Source: Luteimonas saliphila
GTDB taxonomy: Bacteria > Pseudomonadota > Gammaproteobacteria > Xanthomonadales > Xanthomonadaceae
Length of the DNA: 55,857 bases
Reading direction: 5' to 3'
NCBI RefSeq assembly: GCF_016774335.1
Contig: NZ_JAETWA010000018.1
Coordinates: forward strand, 1-55,857
The notes beneath the pieces were generated by a model, which ran no database searches, had not been told where the DNA came from, and worked only from the letters and a program-made list of their open reading frames with translations. The position numbers and the translations under genes are program-made. Positions 43,502 to 51,815 of the stretch are shown one piece after another (the stretch's first letter is position 1; the number at the start of each line of letters is the position of its first letter).

Positions 43502-45144
43502 ATCTTGCCACTCGGTCTGGCGTTTCTCGCCACGTCGACAAGCGGCGACTGCTTGTGGCCGCTACCGGCCTGGTCGCGATGATCGTGGCGGGCGGCACAT
43601 CAGCCGCTCCGGCAATGGATGCTGACTTACTGGCAGCGTCGCTCGGTGCCGCCTTCGACGACGCCTTCGAACGCTACCGCCCGCCCGGACTCGCCGTCGG
43701 CATCGTCGTCGACGGCGAGGTGGTGTTCTCGCGCACCCGCGGCGAACTGGTGGCCGGGGGAGGGGAGGGCATCGACGGCGAGACCCTGTTCAAGATCGCC
43801 TCCAACAGCAAGGCGATGACGGCCGCGCTGCTGGCCCGCCTGGTCGACCAGGGGCGGCTGGACTGGTCCGATCCGGTGGTCAGGCACCTGCCGGATTTCC
43901 GCATGCACGACGACTGGGTGACGCGCGAGATGCAGGTGCGCGACCTGCTGATCCATAACAGCGGGCTCGGTGCCGGGGCAGGGGACCTGATGCTGTGGCC
44001 GGAACCGAACCTGTTCACGCGCGACGACGTGATCCGGGGCCTGCGCCACCTCGAGCCCGTCTACAGCTTCCGTTCGCGCTACGCATACGACAACACGCTC
44101 TACATCGTCGCCGGTGAAGTGGCGGCCGCGGCGGGTGGGGCGCCATACGACGTGCTGATGCGGCGCGAACTGTTCGAGCCGCTCGGCATGGGCCGCTGCC
44201 AGGTCGGCGAATGGCGGCGGGACGACGTCGGCAACATCGCGCAGCCGCACATGCGCGGCGAAGACGGCGCTCCGGTCGCGATCCGCGAGGACGGGGAAGT
44301 CGTCGCGGACGTGCCGATGATGGCGGCCGGCGGCATCCGCTGCAGCCTCGACGACATGCTGGCCTGGACCCGCATGTGGCTGCAGCCCGACCGGTTCGGC
44401 CTCGATGCGGAAGGCCGGCCCTGGCTGTCGCCGCGCCAGCGCGAGGAGATGTGGAAGACGCACATGCCGATGCCGCTGTCGGGACGCATGCGCGACTGGG
44501 ACGACAGCCATTTCTCCGCATACGGCTATGGCTGGCGCCTCACCGATGTCGACGGCACCTGGAAGGTGTCGCACACCGGCACGCTCTCGGGCATGTACTC
44601 GGCGCTGACGCTGCTGCCGCAGCTCGATGCCGGCTTCGTGATCCTGGTCAACGGCAACGCCGACGAGCTGCGCACCGTGCTCACCCAGGTGCTGGTCAAA
44701 CGTTTCACCCGGCCAGCCGACACCTCCCTGAGCGTCGGCCACTACGCCGCGCTGCTGGCGGCGGAACGCGAATCGCGCCCGGCGGATGCGTCGCACGTGA
44801 CTGCGCAGACACGCGACGCGGCAACGCCAGCCCAAGTCGCGACATTCACCGGCCGCTATCTCGATCCCTGGTTCGGGGAGGTGTCGATCTGTGCGGAAGG
44901 ACAGGGCGTGGCGTTCCGTTCCGCAAGATCGCCCAAGCTGAGCGGCGCCGTCATGCGCAGCGAGGCGCGCCTGCTGGTCGACTGGCACGATCCGGATGTC
45001 GACGCGGAAGCCTGGCTGCGTTTCGAGACGCCCGTTGCCGGACCCGCCCGGCTGACGATGGCGAAAGTGGATCCCGATGCCGATTTCAGCTACGACTACG
45101 AAGATCTCGCCTTCGAACGGATCGGCGACTGTGCCGCGCAGTGA
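43498..45144 (+). CDS. exported serine hydrolase (class C beta-lactamase/D-aminopeptidase family)
   Basis: 548 residues from GTG 43498, which overlaps the receptor stop (GTGA). Signal peptide about residues 15-37 (RRLLVAATGLVAMIVAGGTSAAPA). The penicillin-recognising fold shows Ser102-x-x-Lys105 (IASNSKAMT), Tyr197-Asp-Asn199 (YAYDNTLY) and KVSHTGTLSG as the third box. Relatives include D-Ala-D-Ala carboxypeptidases, D-aminopeptidases and esterases. The C-terminal 130 residues resemble the DUF3471 extension. Context favours cleavage of D-amino-acid peptides over antibiotic resistance. Confidence 0.88.
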   Translation: MNLATRSGVSRHVDKRRLLVAATGLVAMIVAGGTSAAPAMDADLLAASLGAAFDDAFERYRPPGLAVGIVVDGEVVFSRTRGELVAGGGEGIDGETLFKIASNSKAMTAALLARLVDQGRLDWSDPVVRHLPDFRMHDDWVTREMQVRDLLIHNSGLGAGAGDLMLWPEPNLFTRDDVIRGLRHLEPVYSFRSRYAYDNTLYIVAGEVAAAAGGAPYDVLMRRELFEPLGMGRCQVGEWRRDDVGNIAQPHMRGEDGAPVAIREDGEVVADVPMMAAGGIRCSLDDMLAWTRMWLQPDRFGLDAEGRPWLSPRQREEMWKTHMPMPLSGRMRDWDDSHFSAYGYGWRLTDVDGTWKVSHTGTLSGMYSALTLLPQLDAGFVILVNGNADELRTVLTQVLVKRFTRPADTSLSVGHYAALLAAERESRPADASHVTAQTRDAATPAQVATFTGRYLDPWFGEVSICAEGQGVAFRSARSPKLSGAVMRSEARLLVDWHDPDVDAEAWLRFETPVAGPARLTMAKVDPDADFSYDYEDLAFERIGDCAAQ

Positions 45145-45868
45145 CCTTCGACTGGCGACTGCAGCGCTGGTATCGCTGCTCTGCGCCGCCTGCGCATCCT
45201 CGCTATCGTCTTCGAGCCGGAGCGCCGGAGCGGACCCGTCGACACCGGAATCCGCGGGCATGGTCGACATCCGCCAACTGGTGCCGGACATCGAGACCGA
45301 CATCCGTTACGCCGGCTACGACAATTTCACCGGCACACGCGTGGAAGGCTACGACGCGGCGAAATGCTACCTGCTGCGCCCCGCGGCCGAGGCGTTGGCC
45401 ACGCTGGAGCGGGAGCTCCGCACCCAGGGACTGCGGCTGCGCATCTTCGATTGCTACCGCCCGGCACGCGCGGTGCGGCAATTCGTGCGCTGGGCGGCCG
45501 ATCCGCACGACCAGCGCACCAAGCCGGCCTATTATCCGGCGCTGGAGAAGGCGAGCCTGGTACCCGGCTACATCGCAGATCGTTCCGGCCACAGCAAGGG
45601 CGCGACGATCGACCTGACGCTGCTGCGTTGCGAGGACACGTCGCCGGCGCGCTGCGAGGCGCTGGACATGGGCACGCCCTTCGACTTCTTCGACCCGCGG
45701 GCGAACACCGACCACCCGGACCTGGACGATGCGCAGCGGGCCAACCGTACCCGGCTACGCGACGCCATGGCCCGCCATGGCTTCGAGAACTACCCGATGG
45801 AATGGTGGCACTACACGTTCCGGCTGCAGCCACCGCCGGACACCTTCCACGACATGCCGATCCGCTGA
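45131..45868 (+). CDS. D-Ala-D-Ala dipeptidase, VanX type
   Basis: 245 residues from GTG 45131, overlapping the serine hydrolase gene by 14 bases. The N-terminus (ATAALVSLLCAACASS) is a signal sequence with a possible but atypical lipobox at Cys21. The peptidase M15D zinc site is complete: Arg110 in FDCYRPARAV, His154 and Asp161 in SGHSKGATIDLTL, Glu224 and His227 in MEWWHYTF. VanX cleaves free D-Ala-D-Ala; Gram-negative homologues such as DdpX recover D-Ala for nutrition. No vanH or vanA is nearby, so resistance is not indicated. Confidence 0.92.
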   Translation: MPRSDLRLATAALVSLLCAACASSLSSSSRSAGADPSTPESAGMVDIRQLVPDIETDIRYAGYDNFTGTRVEGYDAAKCYLLRPAAEALATLERELRTQGLRLRIFDCYRPARAVRQFVRWAADPHDQRTKPAYYPALEKASLVPGYIADRSGHSKGATIDLTLLRCEDTSPARCEALDMGTPFDFFDPRANTDHPDLDDAQRANRTRLRDAMARHGFENYPMEWWHYTFRLQPPPDTFHDMPIR

Positions 45869-45880
45869 GCGGATCGCGCG

Positions 45881-46054
45881 TCAGCCGATCTTCTTGAAGG
45901 TGTTGGTGTTGCCGAGCTTCTCGATCTTGCCGCCGGCCTTGCGGAAAGCCGCGAGATGGTCTTCGAGCTGTTCGCGGGTGAGGTTGGCGGACTGCTTGCC
46001 GCCGGACTTGCCGGACTTGCGGAGGACGGTGTTATTGCTTTTGCTGGGCGGCAT
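45881..46054 (-). CDS. small basic protein, unknown function
   Basis: 57 residues from ATG 46054 to TGA at 45881, rich in lysine (product begins MPPSKSNNTVLRKSGKSGG and ends NTNTFKKIG). The middle reads like an amphipathic helix (LTREQLEDHLAAFRKAGGKI). Codon third positions are strongly G/C-biased in this frame. I recognise no named family, but the pattern has the look of a conserved small protein. It converges on the VanX gene, 12 bases away. Confidence 0.6.
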   Translation of the reverse strand: MPPSKSNNTVLRKSGKSGGKQSANLTREQLEDHLAAFRKAGGKIEKLGNTNTFKKIG

Positions 46055-46283
46055 TGGACTTCTTGCGTAACGGATATCCGGTGCAGCATAGCGGGGCCAC
46101 TGTAAGAAAACGTCAAATCGGCGGTGGAGCGGGGCGCGCAGCCTTCTTTAGAGACGACGATCGGACGTATGCTTCCGATCTCTCGAACCACTGAGATGCG
46201 ACAGCAGCGGACAGGAAATGAACGTCGCCGCGCACGCCGCGCACGCCGCGCAGCCATTGTCGGTGCGGCATCGGGTACCGGGA

Positions 46284-47481
<1,198 letters not shown>

Positions 47482-47482
47482 G

Positions 47483-47551
47483 GATCTAAGCCCCTTGACA
47501 TTCGGAATCCAAGCCCATTAGATCACGCAGCCGATCTAACCCGCTTGGATT
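47483..47551 (+). promoter_or_regulatory. prophage 1 early promoter with nested operator palindrome
   Basis: TTGACA (47495-47500), 17-base spacer, TTAGAT (47518-47523) face the phage genes. Over it lies a nested dyad: AATCCAAGC (47506) with GCTTGGATT (47551 end), and inside it TTAGATC (47518) with GATCTAA (47533). A third GATCTAA half-site is at 47483-47489 next to the repressor start. This is a convincing operator for the divergent HTH repressor. Confidence 0.65.
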
Positions 47552-47618
47552 GGCCGCCCCGACCCGGTGCCCTAGCCGGTAGGGGCGTCATCTAGGGCGC
47601 TGGGGCAGGGGATAGGGC

Positions 47619-47777
47619 ATGGATCGGGAAGTGATCGCAGCTTGCGGCCGCGCGTGCGAGGCCGCGCTAATCGCCGAGCGCATCGCGCTGGAAAACGGCG
47701 ACTTGAACACAGCGGCTGACGAGGCCGACGACGCGGAGCAGTTCGCCCGCATCGCCTTCGCGGAGGCGCGGACATGA
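47619..47777 (+). CDS. small prophage 1 early protein
   Basis: 52 residues, acidic and alanine-rich, predicted helical (begins MDREVIAACGRACEAALIAE). Behind GGGGATAGGGC. The stop overlaps the next ATG (ATGA). No family recognised; similar short early ORFs precede the replication gene in Xanthomonas filamentous phages. Confidence 0.55.
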   Translation: MDREVIAACGRACEAALIAERIALENGDLNTAADEADDAEQFARIAFAEART

Positions 47778-47917
47778 GCGAACTCGATATCCGCATGCGC
47801 TGGCTGGCGCTTGCGACGGACGCGGAGGTCGATCAGCTGTTCGAACTGGCGTTGGAAGCCTGCGATGCGACGCATCCGACAGTGAACAGCATTCCGACAG
47901 GGGATCACTGGTCATGA
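47774..47917 (+). CDS. small prophage 1 early protein ending in PTGDHWS
   Basis: 47 residues. The body is acidic and helical, with C-terminus NSIPTGDHWS. The same IPTGDHWS end, including the overlap with the next start, recurs in prophage 2 (54958-55053), although the rest differs. Translationally coupled at both ends by ATGA. Confidence 0.6.
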   Translation: MSELDIRMRWLALATDAEVDQLFELALEACDATHPTVNSIPTGDHWS

Positions 47918-48132
47918 GCCGCGACGTGTTCTTCGAGACGCTGCCGTTCTGGATGGATCTATCTGCGTGCTTGCTGCTGTTCCTCGGGCCGGTCGCAATG
48001 TTCTTCGGCGCGTGCGGTGTCTTTGTCCTATGGGGCGTTGCGTTGGATGTCCGCGCGGTGCAAGCCGGGCAGTTCGAACGCGAGATGGAGTTCCGCATGC
48101 GCGGCGCCGCGGTGTTGGACGGCACGCAGTGA
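47914..48132 (+). CDS. small prophage 1 membrane protein
   Basis: 72 residues with one long hydrophobic stretch (residues 11-45, LPFWMDLSACLLLFLGPVAM and following) able to span once or twice, then a charged tail. Overlaps the previous stop and ends three bases before the replication gene. Function unknown. Confidence 0.6.
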   Translation: MSRDVFFETLPFWMDLSACLLLFLGPVAMFFGACGVFVLWGVALDVRAVQAGQFEREMEFRMRGAAVLDGTQ

Positions 48133-48135
48133 GGC

Positions 48136-48801
48136 ATGCGCACACATGACCCGTCGCACGTCCAAGCCCGAGACGGTCACGTCGCCCTTCCGGATCAGCC
48201 GGAGCTGTACGGTCAGCCGGATACGCGCGCAGCTGACGCCTGGGCTGGTCTTCTGCGGCGCTACCCCGCACACGTGTTCGCAACTCTCACTTTTCGACGT
48301 GAGAAGTGGTTCACCGACAAGCACACCGGACAGGTGCGCGCTGTCAATCGAACGGGGGCCGGTGGTGGTATGCATCCGGAAGCCGCCGACAAAGGGTTTC
48401 GCTACTTCGTCAGCTGCATCAATCGCGAGATCTACGGCCCCAAGTGGTCGACGCGATGGCACGGCGGCATCCAGTGGGCGCGCGGCCAAGAGTTCCACAA
48501 AGACGGCCGATTGCACTTCCACGCGTTGCTATCAGCGCCCACTGCTGACCTTAACCACCTTGTCTCTCGCTACGCCTGGCATGAGTGGTGGTACCGCGAG
48601 TTCGGGCGTAACCAAATCGAGCAACCGCGATCGCAGTACGAGGTCGCGGCCTACGTCAGCAAGTACGTCGCCAAAGACGGCGAAGTCGACTTCTCCAAGA
48701 ACTTCGGAGCGTGGGAACCGCCGCGTCCCGACTACAGCGTAAGACCGCAGCAAAGCGACCTGCCGGGGTCGCGCACCACTGATCCGGCACCCGCGGACTG
48801 A
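48136..48801 (+). CDS. prophage 1 HUH-type replication initiator
   Basis: 221 residues. Rep motif I FATLTF (48-53), motif II GRLHFHALLS with His127 and His129 (HUH), and motif III YEVAAYVSKYVAKDGE with Tyr173 and Tyr177 as nicking candidates. It should nick the double-strand origin and start rolling-circle replication, the role of pII in inoviruses. The short HFH/YVxKYV form resembles microvirus VP4 and plasmid Reps as much as M13 pII. No separate pX start is evident. Confidence 0.85.
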   Translation: MRTHDPSHVQARDGHVALPDQPELYGQPDTRAADAWAGLLRRYPAHVFATLTFRREKWFTDKHTGQVRAVNRTGAGGGMHPEAADKGFRYFVSCINREIYGPKWSTRWHGGIQWARGQEFHKDGRLHFHALLSAPTADLNHLVSRYAWHEWWYREFGRNQIEQPRSQYEVAAYVSKYVAKDGEVDFSKNFGAWEPPRPDYSVRPQQSDLPGSRTTDPAPAD

Positions 48802-48927
48802 TGCAAGCATCGCGCAGGGTAGGGCACCAAGAGGGGGCCACCGCACGGTGTTCCTTAGCTTGACCCTACCAGTCCGCCTGAAATTCGCAGAAACGATAGC
48901 CACCACCACCACAGAGAGAGAACGAAA

Positions 48928-49224
48928 ATGAGCAGCAACGCGAAGCTTCCCACCGTCAAGATCCTGAGCGAAGGCAAGAGCCGCGACCAGGCCACGAAGA
49001 ACGGCACGCGCAAGGTGTTTTTCCAGCAGGTCGAGGTCGAGTGCGAACAGTTCCGCACCCGTGTCGATATGGATATCGATAGCCCGGACGTGGCCTACAA
49101 GGTCGGTGAGCGGTTCGAGTGGGACGCGATTGCCGATCTGATCCCGGGCCAGTACAGCAGCGTCGACCTTGCGCGGCGCATGACCCTTCGTCCGCTGGTT
49201 GCCGCTTCGGCACGGGGTAGCTGA
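48928..49224 (+). CDS. prophage 1 ssDNA-binding protein (gV type)
   Basis: 98 residues, behind a purine-rich ribosome site, no cysteine-rich or membrane segment. Position after the replication gene, size and basic OB-like character (ATKNGTRKVFFQQVEVECE) match the gene V proteins of Xanthomonas phages, which coat single strands before packaging. Preceded by 126 bases with no gene. Confidence 0.75.
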   Translation: MSSNAKLPTVKILSEGKSRDQATKNGTRKVFFQQVEVECEQFRTRVDMDIDSPDVAYKVGERFEWDAIADLIPGQYSSVDLARRMTLRPLVAASARGS

Positions 49225-49229
49225 CGCCA

Positions 49230-49433
49230 ATGCGCACGCTGGTTTGCCAGGACGCCAATTGGGATGAGGTCACGCAATCGTGCCTTGTCGAAGAGTGGGT
49301 CGTGGGACCGGTGTGGGTGCACATGCTCCCGACCGTCGATCAAGCAACGGCGGTCGGGAGCGGAATGCTCGTAGCGGTGGCGTTGGTGATGGCAACCGGC
49401 CTGCTGCTACCGCCTCGCGATAGCGACGACTGA
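49230..49433 (+). CDS. small prophage 1 membrane protein (minor coat candidate)
   Basis: 67 residues: a soluble N-terminus with two cysteines (LVCQDANWDEVTQSCLVEEW) and one membrane helix (GSGMLVAVALVMATGLLLPP). Placed between the ssDNA-binding and coat genes, where pVII/pIX-type minor coat or equivalents lie. Confidence 0.6.
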   Translation: MRTLVCQDANWDEVTQSCLVEEWVVGPVWVHMLPTVDQATAVGSGMLVAVALVMATGLLLPPRDSDD

Positions 49434-49503
49434 CGTTCTAGCGGTGAGCGCATGCGTGTGTGCTGACCGCTGCAACGTCGCAGCGATCAACGGGAGTTTC
49501 CCC

Positions 49504-49743
49504 ATGAAGAACGTACAGGTCGCCGGCGCCGCAGCCGGTTCCAAGGTCAGCGGCATGGTGTTTCTGCTGGCGCTGGCGCTGCTCGCTGGCCCGGCTTTCG
49601 CCGGCGGCGGTGACGATTTCGACCCCGCCGCGATCCTGCTCAAGTTCGTGACCTACACCGGCTATGGCGTCGCCCTGGGCGGTGGCTGGGCGCTCGCAGT
49701 GTGGTCGCTGCGTGCCATGGGTCTGCTGACCAAGCGGGGCTGA
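49504..49743 (+). CDS. prophage 1 major coat protein (pVIII type)
   Basis: 79-residue precursor. Signal peptide of about 33 residues ending AFA, then a 46-residue mature part with an acidic N-terminus (GGGDDFDPAAILLKF), a membrane helix and a basic end (GLLTKRG) that would face the DNA. Exactly the charge layout of inovirus coat proteins. ATG 49504 is chosen over an upstream in-frame start. A strong terminator follows, which makes the coat transcript end here. Confidence 0.88.
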   Translation: MKNVQVAGAAAGSKVSGMVFLLALALLAGPAFAGGGDDFDPAAILLKFVTYTGYGVALGGGWALAVWSLRAMGLLTKRG

Positions 49744-49766
49744 GCGGGCGGCGGAGTCGTGTCAAT

Positions 49767-49797
49767 GGGGCCTGTGTGATGCAGGCCCCTTTTATTT
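49767..49797 (+). terminator. Rho-independent terminator after the coat gene
   Basis: GGGGCCTG and CAGGCCCC pair (49767-49774, 49782-49789) with a seven-base loop, followed by TTTTATTT. As in M13, a terminator right after the coat gene allows high coat expression relative to the downstream adsorption and assembly genes. Confidence 0.93.
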
Positions 49798-49811
49798 CTG
49801 GGGGGTGAACC

Positions 49812-49886
49812 GTGGAAGGGCTTGTCGTGTTGGTTTTCTTCGTACTGTTGTGCTTGGCGTTGATCGCCGTGATGCGGAGGCGCTGA
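49812..49886 (+). CDS. 24-residue membrane peptide (minor coat candidate)
   Basis: GTG 49812 to TGA 49886 encodes a peptide that is one membrane helix (VVLVFFVLLCLALIAVM) ending RRR. A GGGGG tract lies just upstream. It resembles the very small pVII/pIX proteins of inoviruses in length and topology and sits between coat and adsorption genes. It is too short to be certain. Confidence 0.45.
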   Translation: MEGLVVLVFFVLLCLALIAVMRRR

Positions 49887-49887
49887 C

Positions 49888-51513
49888 ATGGGCCGTCTGT
49901 TCTGGAAGATCACGCGCTATGCCCGCGCCGCGCGCTTCTGGCTGTTCGTGATGCTCGCGGTCGCCGCGTTCTTCGGGTGCAATGAAGCGCGCGCCGCATG
50001 CGTTAACACAGAGGGCTTCAATTGGAGTTGCCAGTACCAAGACGAAGCGTACGCAAAGGCATCGGAAGTAACGCCGGCGCCATACGGCTACTTGGGTTGG
50101 GGCTGTAACTCATTTCGCGGTGGTGTGGGGAACCCTCCGCACTCGATAACGGGCTATTGGCAGGGTTACAGCGTGGCAACGATATGCGCGAATCCGGCTT
50201 ATACGGGCAACAACTTCTCAATTATTAGTTGGGCGCAGCAGTGTCCGGCGGGGCAGACGTTCAATGAATCAACCAACAACTGCGAATGCGAGTCCGGTTC
50301 TGTGGCGCAACCCGATGGGTCGTGCAAGTCGTGCGGTGATTTGAACGGAGAGCCGGGTTCGCCTTCGATGCAGGGCACGGTCACGCGTGATTTCAAGTCG
50401 CGGTGTGTGGGTGGTTGTGCGTTGTCGATGACCAGCGGTTGGTGTACGTCGATCGGCGGTGTTGGTGGTGGCGCGATGCTGTGCAGCGGTGAGTATCTGT
50501 ACACTGGCGCGTCGTGTTCCGCATCGCCTCCCGCGCCTGAGGGCCCTGAGGATCCGGAAGCGCCGGAGCCGCCTACGGAGCCGCCTCAGACGTGCAAGCC
50601 TGCGGGGGCAGGGCAGACGTTCTGCGTGAAGCCAAACGGCGATCAATGCGCAAGCTCGGCGCGTACTGGCCGTCAGTTCTGTTGGAAGCCGACGCAGACC
50701 GGCGAGCAGACCGCCGATAACACGATGCAAACGCGCGGTGCCGGGACAGAACCCAAGCCACCAGGGTCGTTGAACACGCACGGCGGCGATACGTTGGTTC
50801 CTGCTGGGAACTCGGTAACTACGGTTAGCACCAACACAACTAGCACTGGCGGCGCCGGAACAGTCGTGATTGTGACCACGACACAGAATTACGAGACCCA
50901 GAACGGTACCGATGCCGGTGCCGGGGATGACGACGACGAACCCGACGACGGTTCGGGCCGCCCTGGTAGCGATGGTGACGACGGCACATCAGCGAGTGGC
51001 GGCGGCAACTGCGACACGCCGCCGATTGTCAGTGATCCCGCGTTGGAGATGGTCGCGACCCAAGCATGGGCAACGCGTTGCGCCGTTGAAGCCGGCAATG
51101 CTGCAGCAGTCACGGGGGACATTGGCGATTGTCAGCAGCCCTTTACGGTAGACGGCACGAACGCGAACGCTGAGCAACTACGGGGCTTGCGAGCGCAGAT
51201 CTGTGGCGCCGAGGGACGTGCTGCGCAGGAACGCGGCGAGCGAGAGTCTGATGCAGGGATCTTTGGTGCTGCTGCTGACGCGCTGGAACCCAGCGAGGGC
51301 GATTCGGTGTTCTCCGGAGAAGGCGACGGCGCGAGCCTGTCGACGACCCGCTTTGGCTCGGGTGGTGGCACGTGCCCGGCAATCTCGGCTTTCGTGATTC
51401 CAGAGGTTGGCGAGGTCGACGTGACGTGGCTATGCAGCGCGCTTGCCGCACTTCGCTTTCTGTTCCTCGCCTTGGTCACCATCCAAGCGATTCGCATTGT
51501 CGGGGGTGAGTGA
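49888..51513 (+). CDS. prophage 1 adsorption protein (pIII type)
   Basis: 541 residues. Signal peptide to about residue 37, a cysteine-rich N-terminal region (more than a dozen cysteines, residues 38-270), a Pro/Glu linker (APEGPEDPEAPEPPTEPP), an acidic Asp/Gly linker (GDDDDEPDDGSGRPGSDGD), then a C-terminal domain with a terminal membrane helix (LAALRFLFLALVTIQAI). This is the pIII plan: receptor-binding head, flexible linker, anchor. The likely receptor is a type IV pilus. Stop overlaps the next start. Confidence 0.82.
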   Translation: MGRLFWKITRYARAARFWLFVMLAVAAFFGCNEARAACVNTEGFNWSCQYQDEAYAKASEVTPAPYGYLGWGCNSFRGGVGNPPHSITGYWQGYSVATICANPAYTGNNFSIISWAQQCPAGQTFNESTNNCECESGSVAQPDGSCKSCGDLNGEPGSPSMQGTVTRDFKSRCVGGCALSMTSGWCTSIGGVGGGAMLCSGEYLYTGASCSASPPAPEGPEDPEAPEPPTEPPQTCKPAGAGQTFCVKPNGDQCASSARTGRQFCWKPTQTGEQTADNTMQTRGAGTEPKPPGSLNTHGGDTLVPAGNSVTTVSTNTTSTGGAGTVVIVTTTQNYETQNGTDAGAGDDDDEPDDGSGRPGSDGDDGTSASGGGNCDTPPIVSDPALEMVATQAWATRCAVEAGNAAAVTGDIGDCQQPFTVDGTNANAEQLRGLRAQICGAEGRAAQERGERESDAGIFGAAADALEPSEGDSVFSGEGDGASLSTTRFGSGGGTCPAISAFVIPEVGEVDVTWLCSALAALRFLFLALVTIQAIRIVGGE

Positions 51514-51815
51514 TGCCGCTTCCGCTTCTTGCTGCTGGTGGTGTCGCGGCGTTGCTGTCGCAGGTCTTGCGATGGTTCTTCCTGGCCTATGGCGCGGCGA
51601 TGGTTACTCGCCTGTTCGTGACGCTTGGCATCGCCTGGGGCACATACGAGTTCGTGTTACAGCCGGCGATCACGCTTGCGGATCAGTACTGGAACGCGAT
51701 CCCGCCAGAGCTGGGGATTTGGCTGCGGTACCTGGGCGCCTACGAGTGCGCCTCGATCATCATCAGCGCTTACCTCCTATGGGGAGTGAAGCGCCTGTTC
51801 CTGAGGAAGGCGTAA
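51513..51815 (+). CDS. prophage 1 minor coat protein (pVI type, DUF2523-like)
   Basis: 100 residues with three hydrophobic stretches (about 1-22, 23-42 and 72-95) and a basic end (GVKRLFLRKA), matching the DUF2523 family that replaces pVI in Xanthomonas and Vibrio filamentous phages. GTG 51510 is an alternative start. Stop TAA overlaps the zot ATG. Confidence 0.78.
   Translation: MPLPLLAAGGVAALLSQVLRWFFLAYGAAMVTRLFVTLGIAWGTYEFVLQPAITLADQYWNAIPPELGIWLRYLGAYECASIIISAYLLWGVKRLFLRKA

Noticed and set aside
43498..45868. Antibiotic resistance island (beta-lactamase plus VanX)
   Set aside because: No vanH, vanA or ampR neighbours; context is peptide uptake in a Gram-negative organism.
46055..46283. 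Possible gene between the small basic protein and the isochorismatase-family gene
   Set aside because: Frames here run into neighbours without a start or codon bias; the stretch is probably promoter DNA.
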